DNA of 64,000 bases from Sulfoacidibacillus thermotolerans (GTDB taxonomy: Bacteria; Bacillota; Bacilli; Alicyclobacillales; SLC66), in NCBI RefSeq assembly GCF_003144315.1, contig NZ_MPDK01000006.1:62001-126000 (forward strand), given 5' to 3'. Under the pieces are notes generated by a model. That model searched no databases, was not told where the DNA came from, and saw only the letters and a list, made by a program, of their open reading frames with translations. The translations under genes were made by a program, and so were the position numbers. Of the stretch, positions 24,280-33,536 are shown in pieces (position 1 is the stretch's first letter; the number at the start of each line of letters is the position of its first letter).

Positions 24280-26178
24280 CTACCGATTTAGTAAGCTGCC
24301 TGTATACTGCAGTAATTCATTGGCACACGATGCACAATAGCCGTATTCCTCCATGAGACGCCGACTGACTTCATTAATTTTCTTTAATTGATTGGAATCT
24401 GGCGTCTTCGTAGAGGTTGTTATTTTTACAACATCTTTAAGATCTGCAAACAACTTCTTCTCGATCGCTTCGCGTAAGCGTTCGTGTGAGTGATAGTCAA
24501 ACCGCTTTCCACGCCTTGCGTACGTTGAAATGCGAATTAAGATTTCCTCACGAAAAGCGCGTTTTGCATTTTCCGAAATGCCAATTTGCTCTTCTATCGA
24601 ACGCATCAATTTTTCATCGGGATCCATTTCCTCCCCGGTGATCGGATCCTTGATTCGCTGCCAATTACAATACGCCTCGACGTTGTCTAGATAGTTGTCC
24701 AGCAATGTTTTTGCGGATTCTTCGTACGAATAGACAAACGCTTTTTGCACCTCTTTTTTCGCCATTTCATCATACTCTTTGCGAGCAATCGCAATAAAAT
24801 TCAGTAATCTTTCGCGATCCTCTTTACTAATTGATGCATGCTGATCAAGTCCATCTTTAATCGCACGCAAGACATCCAGTGCATTGATACAACTTGTATC
24901 GCGCCGAATCAAAGCACTTGAAATTCGATTGATCACATAACGCGGATCAATTCCAGACATCCCCTCATCCGGCGCTTCTGCTCGCAATTCCTCGACATCT
25001 TTATCCTTAAATCCTTCCACACTGCGGCCATCATAAAGATACAATTTTTTCAAGAGATCCATTCCCTGTTTCTTCGATTCCTTTAAGCGCGTGAGCACAG
25101 AAAAGATTGATGCGGTCATAAGTGCATGAGGCGCGATATGCACATCACGCAGATCACTTTGCTGCACTAATTTTTCATAAATTTTCACTTCATCGGTGAC
25201 GCGTAAATTGTACGGGATCGGCATGACGATCATCCGCGACTGTAACGCCTCATTGCGCTTATTGGAAACAAATGCTCGATACTCAGTCTCATTTGTATGT
25301 GCAATGACCATTTCGTCGGCGCTAATCAGGGCGAATCTCCCCGCTTTAAAATTGCCTTCCTGTGTTAAGGAGAGAAGGTGCCAGAGAAACTTTTCGTCAC
25401 ACTTTAACATTTCTTGAAATTCCATTAACCCACGGTTGGCCTTATTGAGCTCACCATCAAAACGATAAGCCCGCGGATCACTCTCGGAGCCATACTCCGA
25501 AATGGTTGAAAAATCAATGCTGCCAGTCAGATCGGCAATATCCTGAGATTTAGGATCAGACGGGCTAAATGTCCCAATCCCTACCCGATCATCTTCTGAT
25601 AAGAGAATGCGCTCGACAACAATATCTTCAATTCGCCCGCCATAATCTATATCCACCTTCATGCGACAACTCGGGCATAAGTTCCCTTCGATGCGAACGC
25701 CAAATTCCGCTTCAAACTCCGGTCGCAGTTCCATGGGGACTAAATGCAATGGCTCCTCGTGCATAGGACAACCTTTTATTCCATACAGTGCACCGTCAGG
25801 CGTTCGCGAATAACGTTCAAGGCCCCGTTTTAACATGGTCACAATGGTTGACTTACCCCCACTGACAGGTCCCATGAGCAATAAAATCCGCTTGCGAACA
25901 TCCAGACGCTTTGCTGCAGAATGAAAATACTCCTCGACTAAACGCTCCAGAGCGAGATCGAGCCCAAAAATTTCATTTGAAAAAAATGGATAACTTTTAT
26001 GCCCATGGTCATCCACATGAATACCTGCTGCTTCGATCATGCGAAAAATTCGTGAATGTGCAGATTCGGCAATGGTTGGTTGTTTCCGTACTAATTCCAA
26101 ATAATCGATAAAAGTCCCTTCCCACGCAAGTTCCTCTTCTTTAGCTCGGAATGCGGCCAACCGATTAAGAATATCCAC
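24280..26178 (-). CDS. prkA: PrkA family serine protein kinase / AAA-like ATPase
   Basis: A 632-residue PrkA protein (B. subtilis 631). The N-terminal AAA-like part has a Walker A motif MGPVSGGKST near residue 90 and a cysteine pair motif LCPSC; the C-terminal part resembles a kinase-like domain. PrkA affects sporulation and sigma-K activation in B. subtilis and acts with YhbH and SpoVR homologues, with which it is co-inherited across bacteria. The start is GTG at 26178, preceded by AAAAGGGGGAAAAC and giving VDILNRLAAFRAKEEELAWEG in line with the family; the longer frame is not used. It is the first gene of the interrupted operon and is itself intact. Confidence 0.93.
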   Translation of the reverse strand: MDILNRLAAFRAKEEELAWEGTFIDYLELVRKQPTIAESAHSRIFRMIEAAGIHVDDHGHKSYPFFSNEIFGLDLALERLVEEYFHSAAKRLDVRKRILLLMGPVSGGKSTIVTMLKRGLERYSRTPDGALYGIKGCPMHEEPLHLVPMELRPEFEAEFGVRIEGNLCPSCRMKVDIDYGGRIEDIVVERILLSEDDRVGIGTFSPSDPKSQDIADLTGSIDFSTISEYGSESDPRAYRFDGELNKANRGLMEFQEMLKCDEKFLWHLLSLTQEGNFKAGRFALISADEMVIAHTNETEYRAFVSNKRNEALQSRMIVMPIPYNLRVTDEVKIYEKLVQQSDLRDVHIAPHALMTASIFSVLTRLKESKKQGMDLLKKLYLYDGRSVEGFKDKDVEELRAEAPDEGMSGIDPRYVINRISSALIRRDTSCINALDVLRAIKDGLDQHASISKEDRERLLNFIAIARKEYDEMAKKEVQKAFVYSYEESAKTLLDNYLDNVEAYCNWQRIKDPITGEEMDPDEKLMRSIEEQIGISENAKRAFREEILIRISTYARRGKRFDYHSHERLREAIEKKLFADLKDVVKITTSTKTPDSNQLKKINEVSRRLMEEYGYCASCANELLQYTGSLLNR

Positions 26179-26408
26179 ACGTTTTCCCCCTTTTCCGAGG
26201 AATCGACAACACTTTGCCGATCTCCTAGAATCCTGTGTCAGTTGCAACTCTGCTCAGGGCTTTGCGACTGGAAAAGAGATTGCACATGAGCGAGGCAATC
26301 CTCGCTGTAGTGTGTTACTATGCTTATGCGATGGTCAAGCTGTGGTTGCTCCAAACTTTGTGGGCACTTACACATTCGCAATTTTTTCAAAAAGGTAGGG
26401 ATGTGAGC

Positions 26409-27053
26409 ATGCGCGCATCGAAAACTCGGGTGATTTTTGAAGCAGCCATCGATATTTTCTCTGAGCGTGGCTTTGAAAAAGCGACCATGGACGACATAGC
26501 AGCCAAGGCCAATGTGGCAAAAGGAACAATTTATTACCATTTCAAAAGCAAAGAAGAATTGTTTGTCTTTTTGGTTGAGCAAGGAACGGAAATTCTCCGC
26601 GAACACGTTCTGGCAAAATTATCGGATCAAATGACACCAACCGATCAAATCCGAACGATTATTCACGAGCAACTGACCTTCTTTACAGACTATCGAGACT
26701 TTTGCATAATTATTCTTCGAGAAGCTTGGGGAGAAGAGCAAAGACAACGACAATTTCGAAGAATGCTCGTACATTACGTTCGCGCAATCGAAGAAGTCGT
26801 GTTAGCAGGAATTCAAACAGGGGAATTTGTAGAAGTCGACACCACGACGACTGCTTGGTCTATTTTTGGAGGACTTAGTATTACAGCTTTGCATCACTTA
26901 TTTGCTGACCCGAGTGTTGATTTGACGAGTTTGCAACCTCACTTTGAAGAGTTACTTTTGCGCGGTCTAATTCGCTCCGTGCCAAATACACATTCCTCAA
27001 CTGCAGAAGATGGCAATGCGCCATCTCCACTAACTGAGTCCGGGGAAATCTAA
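26409..27053 (+). CDS. TetR/AcrR family transcriptional regulator
   Basis: A 214-residue regulator with a typical N-terminal TetR helix-turn-helix: FEAAIDIFSERGFEKATMDD, then IAAKANVAKGTIYYHFKSKE. The C-terminal helical domain would bind a small ligand or be of fatty-acid regulator type (FadR/KstR2-like pattern TDYRDFCIIILREAWG). ATG 26409 has AGGTAGGG eight bases upstream; the longer frame upstream is not supported. It diverges from prkA, and its 3' end overlaps the convergent trmL gene by 24 bp. Its target is unknown, and prkA control is possible only because of adjacency. Confidence 0.88.
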   Translation: MRASKTRVIFEAAIDIFSERGFEKATMDDIAAKANVAKGTIYYHFKSKEELFVFLVEQGTEILREHVLAKLSDQMTPTDQIRTIIHEQLTFFTDYRDFCIIILREAWGEEQRQRQFRRMLVHYVRAIEEVVLAGIQTGEFVEVDTTTTAWSIFGGLSITALHHLFADPSVDLTSLQPHFEELLLRGLIRSVPNTHSSTAEDGNAPSPLTESGEI

Positions 27054-27494
27054 CTGTCGCAACGCCTCATACAGAGCGATCGCTACCGTATTTGACAAAT
27101 TTAAAGAGCGCATCGCTTGTCCCATAGGCAAGCGCAAACACGAGGAAGCATACTGCTCATGAATGAATGGGGGAAGGCCTGTAGTTTCCTTCCCAAAAAC
27201 AAGATAGTCCTCCCCGTGATATGAAACTTCCGTATAAGAACGCTTCGCGAATTTCGTAAAAAAATACATCTGTGCGCCCGATTGTTGCGCTTCATCGATC
27301 ACCTCATGAAGATCCTCATGAAGTCGAACATCTACCAGATGCCAATAATCGACGCCAGCACGGCGCAAGGAACGATCATCAATGTGAAACCCAAGCGGTT
27401 GCACAAGATGCAAAACGGTTCCAGTAGCTGCGCAAGTTCTCGCTACATTTCCCGTATTGGGCGGAATCTGTGGTTCGAATAAAACGATATGCAC
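27030..27494 (-). CDS. trmL: tRNA (cytidine/uridine-34-2'-O)-methyltransferase TrmL
   Basis: A SPOUT methyltransferase of about 154 residues that 2'-O-methylates the wobble base of tRNA-Leu isoacceptors. Conserved blocks: HIVLFEPQIPPNTGNVARTC at the N-terminus, LRRAGVDYWHL, VFGKETTGLP and the knot region RLPMGQAMRSLNLSNTVAIA. Starts considered: GTG 27494 (family-like MHIVLFEP) and GTG 27503 (three codons longer, but the AAAGGA site then lies too close). It overlaps the tetR 3' end. Function is confident from the high family conservation. Confidence 0.93.
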   Translation of the reverse strand: MHIVLFEPQIPPNTGNVARTCAATGTVLHLVQPLGFHIDDRSLRRAGVDYWHLVDVRLHEDLHEVIDEAQQSGAQMYFFTKFAKRSYTEVSYHGEDYLVFGKETTGLPPFIHEQYASSCLRLPMGQAMRSLNLSNTVAIALYEALRQLDFPGLS

Positions 27495-27545
27495 GAGAGG
27501 CACTTCCTTTATTTAATCATCTTATTTATGGACTTTATCCTATTT

Positions 27546-28490
27546 TTAGTTAGCTATGTGCAAAAACAGATAGCGTGTGTGCTCTGTCCAAGCATAACTG
27601 TCTTCATAGGAGTAATGGCGCATGCGACTATTCACAGTATGCGCATTGACCAACGGATCGCCATTGGCATCAAAGTTCGTGACGACAGTCATATGGTGAT
27701 AAGTTCCCGATCCAGTCCAATCATACCCGATTACATCACCGATGTGCAGTTTTTTTGGATCATCCACCACATGGACGCGAACACCAACTGACGCCTTACG
27801 TAAAAACTGAATCAGTGCATGTGCCACAGACCATGAGTAACTCCACTCCATTTTTGGCGCAGCGCGAAACCACCATCCCGATTCCCTGTTATCGGTGAAA
27901 ACGAGAGGTATGCGACCCGCGTGCAGCACTTGTGAGATAAAGTTTGTGCAATCCTCAGCAAAGCTCGGATACTCTGGATTTGCGCGATCCCACCAAAGTT
28001 CAGCATATCGGTGTGCCAAGATCCGCTCATAGCGAGTGATTGCCGATTCAGTGCGAATCCAGTCGCCGTCAGGCAACAGATCCCCACCCTCATCTTGCAT
28101 GTTAGGTGCGGATTGTACCTGCTCATTGCGATGACGATGCGAAACTAGTTTTACTTGTGCATCGTCTACTTGCCAGGTAAACACATGATCAATCACACGT
28201 TGTTCATGTTCTAATCTTCCGCACAGCTCGTAGATAAAGCGGATAGATTCACGTGCGACGACTTGAGTTTGTGTTGGGTCAAGAGCGGAAGATAACTTCA
28301 GTTGGACATCCGTGATCGTTTTTTTATCGACAGCTCCACGCTTTGCAAATAGTTGATCGCGGCGATTCATCTCAACAACGGCAGGCTGTATACCGCCTGT
28401 AGTGTACAATGTTTCATAGTCCCGTTCAATCCACATCTTGTTTCGTCTCGCAAACCAATCTTTGGTTGCACGAATTAACTCACTGCGCAC
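27546..28490 (-). CDS. Amidase-domain protein (Amidase_6, NlpC/CHAP-like cysteine fold)
   Basis: A 314-residue protein. The C-terminal half (about 160-314) is a putative amidase domain with the catalytic cysteine in EDCTNFISQVLHAG, the tryptophan-rich WWFRAAPKMEWSYSW, GDVIGYDWTGSGTYHHMTVV with the histidine, and the end motif VNAHTVNSRMRHYSY. The N-terminal half (30-155) resembles the helical/beta region common in the Bacillus relatives. No signal peptide is evident. GTG start at 28490. Such proteins are frequent in spore formers and may cleave cell-wall peptides, but no substrate is known. Confidence 0.8.
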   Translation of the reverse strand: MRSELIRATKDWFARRNKMWIERDYETLYTTGGIQPAVVEMNRRDQLFAKRGAVDKKTITDVQLKLSSALDPTQTQVVARESIRFIYELCGRLEHEQRVIDHVFTWQVDDAQVKLVSHRHRNEQVQSAPNMQDEGGDLLPDGDWIRTESAITRYERILAHRYAELWWDRANPEYPSFAEDCTNFISQVLHAGRIPLVFTDNRESGWWFRAAPKMEWSYSWSVAHALIQFLRKASVGVRVHVVDDPKKLHIGDVIGYDWTGSGTYHHMTVVTNFDANGDPLVNAHTVNSRMRHYSYEDSYAWTEHTRYLFLHIAN

Positions 28491-28617
28491 AGTGTGTCCC
28501 CCATTCCTAGGATTTCCCTAGATACATCGTATGCAGAAGAACAACTACTTAGCGATGTTTAGCAAGTCCAAGTTGTATGATAAACTAACTTAGAAGAAGT
28601 GTTGTGAGGTGAAACCG

Positions 28618-29388
28618 ATGGCCGACTTACCTGCTAAAGATCAATCCAATGACCGCAACACAGTTCGTGCTGTCGAACGCGCCCTAGATATTTTGCTTTG
28701 TTTCGGAAACGATCGAGATCTAGGTTTGACAGAAATTGCAAGCCGGGTGTCACTTCACAAAAGCACAGTTCATCGTTTACTTGCTTCATTAGAAGCTAAA
28801 GGATTTGTACAGCGCCATCAGCAGTCGGAGCGCTATCGACTCGGTTGGGTCGTGTTAGAACTAGCGAGTCAAATGTTCCAATCCGATGATCTCGTAGCTC
28901 GCGTTTTGCCAGCAATGACAGAACTGCGTGATCAAATTGGAGAAACTGTCAGTTTATATGTACGATCGGGCATTGAGCGAATTCGCATTCAGGCGGTCGA
29001 AGGAATCCACCCCGTGCGCCGCGTAGCTAATATTGGTAAGCGTTTCCCACTTTATGTCGGAGCATCGGGCAAAGTTTTGCTTGCCTTCTCGGATGAACAA
29101 CTTCTTGATGAATTGCGCTCACTTGGCGCATTTCCAGAAGAACTTGACCTTGCAGAATTAAGACGCCACTGTGATCAAATTCGATCCCAAGGATACGCGG
29201 TGAGCATTGAAGAACGTGAAGTGGGTGCCGCAGCAGTCGCCGCTCCCATTTTTGACCGCCAACATAAGTGCATCGCAGCCTTATCCATTTCTGGTCCTGC
29301 AGATCGCTATACGCCTAATCAAGTCTTACACTTTGCGAAAGCGTGTATGCAGACGGCTGAGTCCATCTCGCGGTACATTGGTCTTTGA
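28618..29388 (+). CDS. IclR family transcriptional regulator
   Basis: A 256-residue regulator: an N-terminal winged helix (LTEIASRVSLHKSTVHRLLA, about residues 37-57) and a C-terminal IclR effector domain (VGASGKVLLAF, GYAVSIEEREVGAAAVAAPIFD). IclR-type proteins control catabolic or glyoxylate genes and bind small organic acids. ATG 28618 follows GAGGTGAAACCG; the GTG nine bases earlier overlaps that site. No enzyme gene is adjacent, so the regulon is unknown. Confidence 0.92.
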   Translation: MADLPAKDQSNDRNTVRAVERALDILLCFGNDRDLGLTEIASRVSLHKSTVHRLLASLEAKGFVQRHQQSERYRLGWVVLELASQMFQSDDLVARVLPAMTELRDQIGETVSLYVRSGIERIRIQAVEGIHPVRRVANIGKRFPLYVGASGKVLLAFSDEQLLDELRSLGAFPEELDLAELRRHCDQIRSQGYAVSIEEREVGAAAVAAPIFDRQHKCIAALSISGPADRYTPNQVLHFAKACMQTAESISRYIGL

Positions 29389-29482
29389 TTTGATCTATCT
29401 GCACACAAAATATCTTTGTGAATACACTACCCAAAGAAGCCCCTGCGCGAGCATCTGCGCTGTTTCTTTGGAGGTGAAGTCA

Positions 29483-30946
29483 ATGGATAAACATGCTCTA
29501 CCACCATGGCTGCGACAAGTATGGCAGGAACTTACAAAGCCTCCCGCAGTCTTACAAAAGCCAGCAAATAAAACTAGATCTTCTCGTCAGCCCACGCAGC
29601 GGGATGTTGATGATGACGAATCTGACCCTACACTCTATGATAGTCCGACAGATCCTCCCTTAACTCCAAAGGAACCGATTGGATCCATTCAAACGGCTAC
29701 TCGCGCATCGCGCAGATATTTCGTTGCGCGTAAGACACCACAGCATCGCACCAAAACTAAACCGCGTCCGCGCAAAAAAGCACGGCCAGCAAAACAGATC
29801 CAAACACTCCCTCTTATGCAAGGTATCATGCAGATGGGACAACCCCAGCAACACGCGATTCAAACAACTGCTCCTAAGACTTCCGCACAACCACTGCGTA
29901 CCTTACGTACCAGTGAATCCACTAAAACAAAATCAGAAGTCTTAAGAGCACGACAATATTTTGAACATATTCGAACGGTAGAACCTATTCAAAACGTTTG
30001 GAAGGTCACCACAACAAATGACCGACAATACGCCTTAAAACAAACTACTCTGCCGATTGAACGCATTGCATTTATGGCGGACGCACTCGATGAGTTACAT
30101 CGTCGCGGATTTAAACGCGTTTCTCGCATCGTGCGCTCAGCACAAAGCAACAAACCTTATTTGATCGACAGCGGACATACATTCTACGCTTCGGAATGGA
30201 TGCCTGGACTCCCCGTACAACTTGCTTCGATGCGCCAATTAAACGCCGCAGCAAAAACGCTCGCGCAATTCCACGAGCACTCACGGAATTATGAATATGA
30301 ACCTTATCAACCTGCAAACGCATTTCACATTTTTGACCACTTATTGAATCGCAAACAAGATTTAATACGCCTGCGCAAGCGGATCGAACAACAACAAAAT
30401 AAAACAAAGTTCGATGAACTCTGCCTGCAACAATTCGAGAAAGCAGACAAGCAGGCCAATGAAGCTCTCGCCCTATGCAAGCTCCCTGAAGTCGAGACGC
30501 ATTTAAAACAGGCGTTACAACATCCTGGACTTTGCCATCTCGATGTGACACGCTCAAACTTAATCGTACATCCAGCCGGTTTTGTTCAGTTAATCGACTT
30601 CGACACCATGACGTTTGGTCCGCGTACATTAGACCTTGCACACCTTCTACGGCGCGCGATGCAAGCATATGGTGCCTGGTCCAACGAAGTAGCACTGATC
30701 CCACTGATTGCTTACAATCGCGTACAACCACTCGTACAAGGTGAATATCTATTACTCGAATCCCTTTTAACTTTCCCACACCGCTTTTGGCGAGTGGTTA
30801 ACGCTTACTATAATGACTTGCCAAATACAGACGAGTCTTTTCAATTTCATCTTAAACATCTTCAGGAATCTCTGGCTTTAGAAGGACAGCGAGAAACGTT
30901 CTTACAGACGTTTGCCCGGCAGGTCACACGCCGTATCCATTCCTAA
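29483..30946 (+). CDS. CotS-like spore coat / phosphotransferase-fold protein with long N-terminal extension
   Basis: A 487-residue protein. The first about 150 residues are basic and rich in P, K, R and Q (ARKTPQHRTKTKPRPRKKAR), low-complexity and probably disordered. From about residue 160 on there is an aminoglycoside-phosphotransferase/CotS fold: the lysine in YALKQTTLP, the catalytic loop GLCHLDVTRSNLIV and the metal motif IDFDTMTFG. CotS family proteins (CotS, CotI, YutH) are spore coat proteins of Bacillus. The ATG at 29483 has GGAGGTGAAGTCA upstream; the longer frame overlaps iclR and is not real. The basic extension is unusual for CotS. Confidence 0.82.
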   Translation: MDKHALPPWLRQVWQELTKPPAVLQKPANKTRSSRQPTQRDVDDDESDPTLYDSPTDPPLTPKEPIGSIQTATRASRRYFVARKTPQHRTKTKPRPRKKARPAKQIQTLPLMQGIMQMGQPQQHAIQTTAPKTSAQPLRTLRTSESTKTKSEVLRARQYFEHIRTVEPIQNVWKVTTTNDRQYALKQTTLPIERIAFMADALDELHRRGFKRVSRIVRSAQSNKPYLIDSGHTFYASEWMPGLPVQLASMRQLNAAAKTLAQFHEHSRNYEYEPYQPANAFHIFDHLLNRKQDLIRLRKRIEQQQNKTKFDELCLQQFEKADKQANEALALCKLPEVETHLKQALQHPGLCHLDVTRSNLIVHPAGFVQLIDFDTMTFGPRTLDLAHLLRRAMQAYGAWSNEVALIPLIAYNRVQPLVQGEYLLLESLLTFPHRFWRVVNAYYNDLPNTDESFQFHLKHLQESLALEGQRETFLQTFARQVTRRIHS

Positions 30947-30949
30947 AAG

Positions 30950-32086
30950 CTACTCCACATCAGGTACATTTGCCCACTCCATATCTTGTTTGACGAGTGG
31001 GTCTTGTTCCTGTGCATAAGCGAGCGCAACAAAAGGCTGTGTACCGCCCGCGTCGATCTGCTGTAACGCCCAAGCTGTTACTGCGCGAATTTCTGGTCGC
31101 ACATCCGACAAAAATGGCAATAAATCGGGCACTGCTTCCTTTGCCCGCAGATTTCCAAGAGCCAAAATCGCGTTACGTCGCCAAACATAATATCCCCGCC
31201 AAGCTGCCGCAGTATGTCCAAATTCACGCAAAAAGGCGCGACGAGATAATTTAAGAATATGTAACAATACAGGGTAACTTAGATCTGCCTGCGGAGTAAA
31301 CGCTTCAAGTTGGCCGAGCAAACTCACTTTATTTTTCGGGCATACATTTTGGCAAATATCACAGCCCCATAATTGTCCACCCATTGATTTGCGATATTGT
31401 ACAGGAATGATTCCTTTACTCTGTGTTAAATAGGACAGGCACCGTTGTCCATCCAAAATATAAGGTTCGACCAATGCCCCGGTAGGACAGGCAAGAATAC
31501 ATAAGTTGCAATCGCCACAAGAATCAAGCTCATCAACGGAAACATTAGGCTCAATCAAGATATCTGTAAGTAAACACCCTAAGAATACAAATGACCCGTA
31601 TTCTTTAGTGATAAGCATTCCATTCTTCCCGATCCAACCAATTCCTGCACGCTCTGCCACAGCGCGATCGACAAGAGGTGACGTATCTACAGCAATCTGA
31701 TAAGCGATCTCACGTCCCACTTGGCGCGAAAGTGCGTCTGCAATCACTTGTAACTGCTCTGTCAAAACCCGATGATAATCGCGTCCCCACGCATAGAAAG
31801 AGACCCTGCCACGCAATCCTTTAGGACGTCGCAACGCGCGCGTCGCTTTTGTAAGATATGGAACGGCAATCGCCACAATGCTTTTCGCCTCAGGCAAGAG
31901 AGCAGTAGGGTCAATACGCAATCGCGAATAGGGGTGTTCAAATCCCGTCGCACGCCCCTCGCGATAATACCGATATAATTTTTCTGCTAAATCCGGGAAT
32001 TCATCGGCTGTTGTCACTCCCACCACATCTACTCCCGACGTGTAGGCGATCTGCCGCAAACTCGCAAAAGAAATTTCATACACCAT
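30950..32086 (-). CDS. queG: Epoxyqueuosine reductase QueG
   Basis: QueG reduces epoxyqueuosine to queuosine in tRNA, the last step of queuosine synthesis, using cobalamin and two [4Fe-4S] clusters. The clusters are coordinated by CGDCNLCILACP and CDICQNVCP near residues 195-260, and the catalytic acid lies in the VDTSPLVDRAVAERAGIGWIGKNG block. The C-terminal part has HEAT-like repeats (ILALGNLRAKEAVPDLLPFL; RPEIRAVTAWALQQI), present in the longer members. ATG 32086 is chosen; a GTG three codons upstream is possible. The gene is convergent with the CotS-like gene, with only 3 bp between stops. Confidence 0.94.
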   Translation of the reverse strand: MVYEISFASLRQIAYTSGVDVVGVTTADEFPDLAEKLYRYYREGRATGFEHPYSRLRIDPTALLPEAKSIVAIAVPYLTKATRALRRPKGLRGRVSFYAWGRDYHRVLTEQLQVIADALSRQVGREIAYQIAVDTSPLVDRAVAERAGIGWIGKNGMLITKEYGSFVFLGCLLTDILIEPNVSVDELDSCGDCNLCILACPTGALVEPYILDGQRCLSYLTQSKGIIPVQYRKSMGGQLWGCDICQNVCPKNKVSLLGQLEAFTPQADLSYPVLLHILKLSRRAFLREFGHTAAAWRGYYVWRRNAILALGNLRAKEAVPDLLPFLSDVRPEIRAVTAWALQQIDAGGTQPFVALAYAQEQDPLVKQDMEWANVPDVE

Positions 32087-32112
32087 GGCTCTCACTCGTT
32101 TGTACTTGCAAA

Positions 32113-32556
32113 TTAGCGCGGAATCGCTGCGCGCGCGAGTTCATCACAACGCTCATTGTAATGATGCCCGCTATGCCCCTTTACTTTACCAAACTGCACC
32201 TCATGCAAAACTACTTCATCGATTAATTGCTCCCATAAATCTTTATTCTTTACAGGTTGACGATTGCTATTCACCCATCCGGTTTTCTGCCATTTAACAT
32301 ACCACTTTTGTGTAAAACAATTGACCACATAAGCAGAATCACTATAAACTGTCACCTTACAGGGCCGCTTTAATGCCCTCAACCCTTCTAGCACAGCTCG
32401 AATCTCCATGCGTTGATTTGTCGTTTGTTCTTCTCCGCCAGACAACTCGAGTTCACGTTCGCCAAAAACTAATATCGCAGCCCAGCCACCTGGACCTGGA
32501 TTTCCACTACAGGCACCGTCCGTATAAATGGAAACTGTCGGTAACTCAATCCCCAC
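32113..32556 (-). CDS. rnhA: Ribonuclease HI
   Basis: A 147-residue RNase HI that cleaves RNA in RNA-DNA hybrids. All four catalytic acids can be seen: D in YTDGACSGNPGPGG, E in NQRMEIRAV, D in VYSDSAYVV and D in YNERCDELAR; the basic handle region KWYVKWQKTGWVNSNRQPVK is of the E. coli type. It is just upstream of queG on the same strand (26 bp). Spore formers often carry a divergent YpdQ-type copy instead, so presence of a canonical RnhA with an intact handle is notable but not unusual. Confidence 0.95.
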   Translation of the reverse strand: MGIELPTVSIYTDGACSGNPGPGGWAAILVFGERELELSGGEEQTTNQRMEIRAVLEGLRALKRPCKVTVYSDSAYVVNCFTQKWYVKWQKTGWVNSNRQPVKNKDLWEQLIDEVVLHEVQFGKVKGHSGHHYNERCDELARAAIPR

Positions 32557-32765
32557 GTTTATTTCCCCCGCGCAAAAGACATCTTAAGTATTATCTGTTA
32601 CCTGTCACATTGACGCAAGCGCAATTGCACAGCATCTGATCTTCGCGCACAGATCATGAAGAGGGCGGTGTCTGCTTTGTTTCCATATCTGACTTCGTAT
32701 TGGGGTTGCTTTCCCCGCGTCTCTATAACTCTCCTTGTGACAATCAGTTATTGGGGATTGGATTG

Positions 32766-33536
32766 ATGAATGGCGCAATCTTATTCGGGCTTTTCACCGC
32801 ATTGACCTTGGGCCCATTTGCACAACACGCGGCGCCTATCCATGGACACCTTTACTGGGAAAAGCGTTCACCTGGTCATATCGTGTATTCAGTACAAACC
32901 ACAAAAAAATGGGTTGCCCTGACGTTTGATGATGGGCCAAATCCTAGATACACCCTTCCGATGATGAATATTCTCGATCAACAACACGCACATGCTACCT
33001 TTTTTGTGCTGGGTAAATTGGTGCGACAGTATCCTCAAATTGTGAAAGAACTCGCAACTCACGGTCATGAAATCGGCAATCATACCGATCAGCACTTGAA
33101 AATGGACAAGGTAAGTGCCGCAGACATTACCGCATGTGACAACGCAATTTTACAAGTCACAGGCAAACGTCCACAATTGCTGCGCCCCCCTGGCGGAGGT
33201 CTTTCTGAACACCTCGTAACCGTCGCTGAACAAACAAAACACATTATTGTCATGTGGTCTTGGAACGTCGATCCGCGAGATTGGTCACAACCTGGCGTTC
33301 AAAAAATTGTCGATCGTGTAGTCAAACACGTAACACCAGGAACAATTATCCTGCTTCATGACGGAGGAGGGCCAAGGTCGCAGACTGTCACCGCCTTAAA
33401 AGAGATTCTGCTACAGTTGAGTAAACAAGGTTATCAGTTTGTAACGATTGATCAATTGTTAACTGAGTGGAAGGAGTATCGCCCTTTCCCCCCAGACGAA
33501 ACTCACATGAGTCGAAAAGCTCCGCTAGGACAGTAG
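32766..33536 (+). CDS. Polysaccharide deacetylase (PdaB/NodB type), secreted
   Basis: A 256-residue NodB-homology enzyme with an N-terminal signal/anchor segment (MNGAILFGLFTALTLGPFAQ). Motif 1 is TFDDGPNPRYT, motif 2 is HEIGNHTDQH, motif 3 RPPGGG, motif 4 WNVDPRDW, motif 5 LLHDGGGPRSQT, so it is expected to be active and metal dependent. Such enzymes deacetylate peptidoglycan or chitin-like sugars; in Bacillus PdaA/PdaB act on spore cortex. ATG 32766 is favoured because it gives a normal signal peptide; a TTG at 32700 would add 22 residues. The end overlaps the convergent small membrane gene by 12 bp. Confidence 0.9.
   Translation: MNGAILFGLFTALTLGPFAQHAAPIHGHLYWEKRSPGHIVYSVQTTKKWVALTFDDGPNPRYTLPMMNILDQQHAHATFFVLGKLVRQYPQIVKELATHGHEIGNHTDQHLKMDKVSAADITACDNAILQVTGKRPQLLRPPGGGLSEHLVTVAEQTKHIIVMWSWNVDPRDWSQPGVQKIVDRVVKHVTPGTIILLHDGGGPRSQTVTALKEILLQLSKQGYQFVTIDQLLTEWKEYRPFPPDETHMSRKAPLGQ

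Noticed and set aside
30111-30779. Long antisense frame (222 codons) in the CotS-like gene
   Set aside because: It has no homology-like pattern or ribosome site and lies opposite clear kinase-fold motifs.
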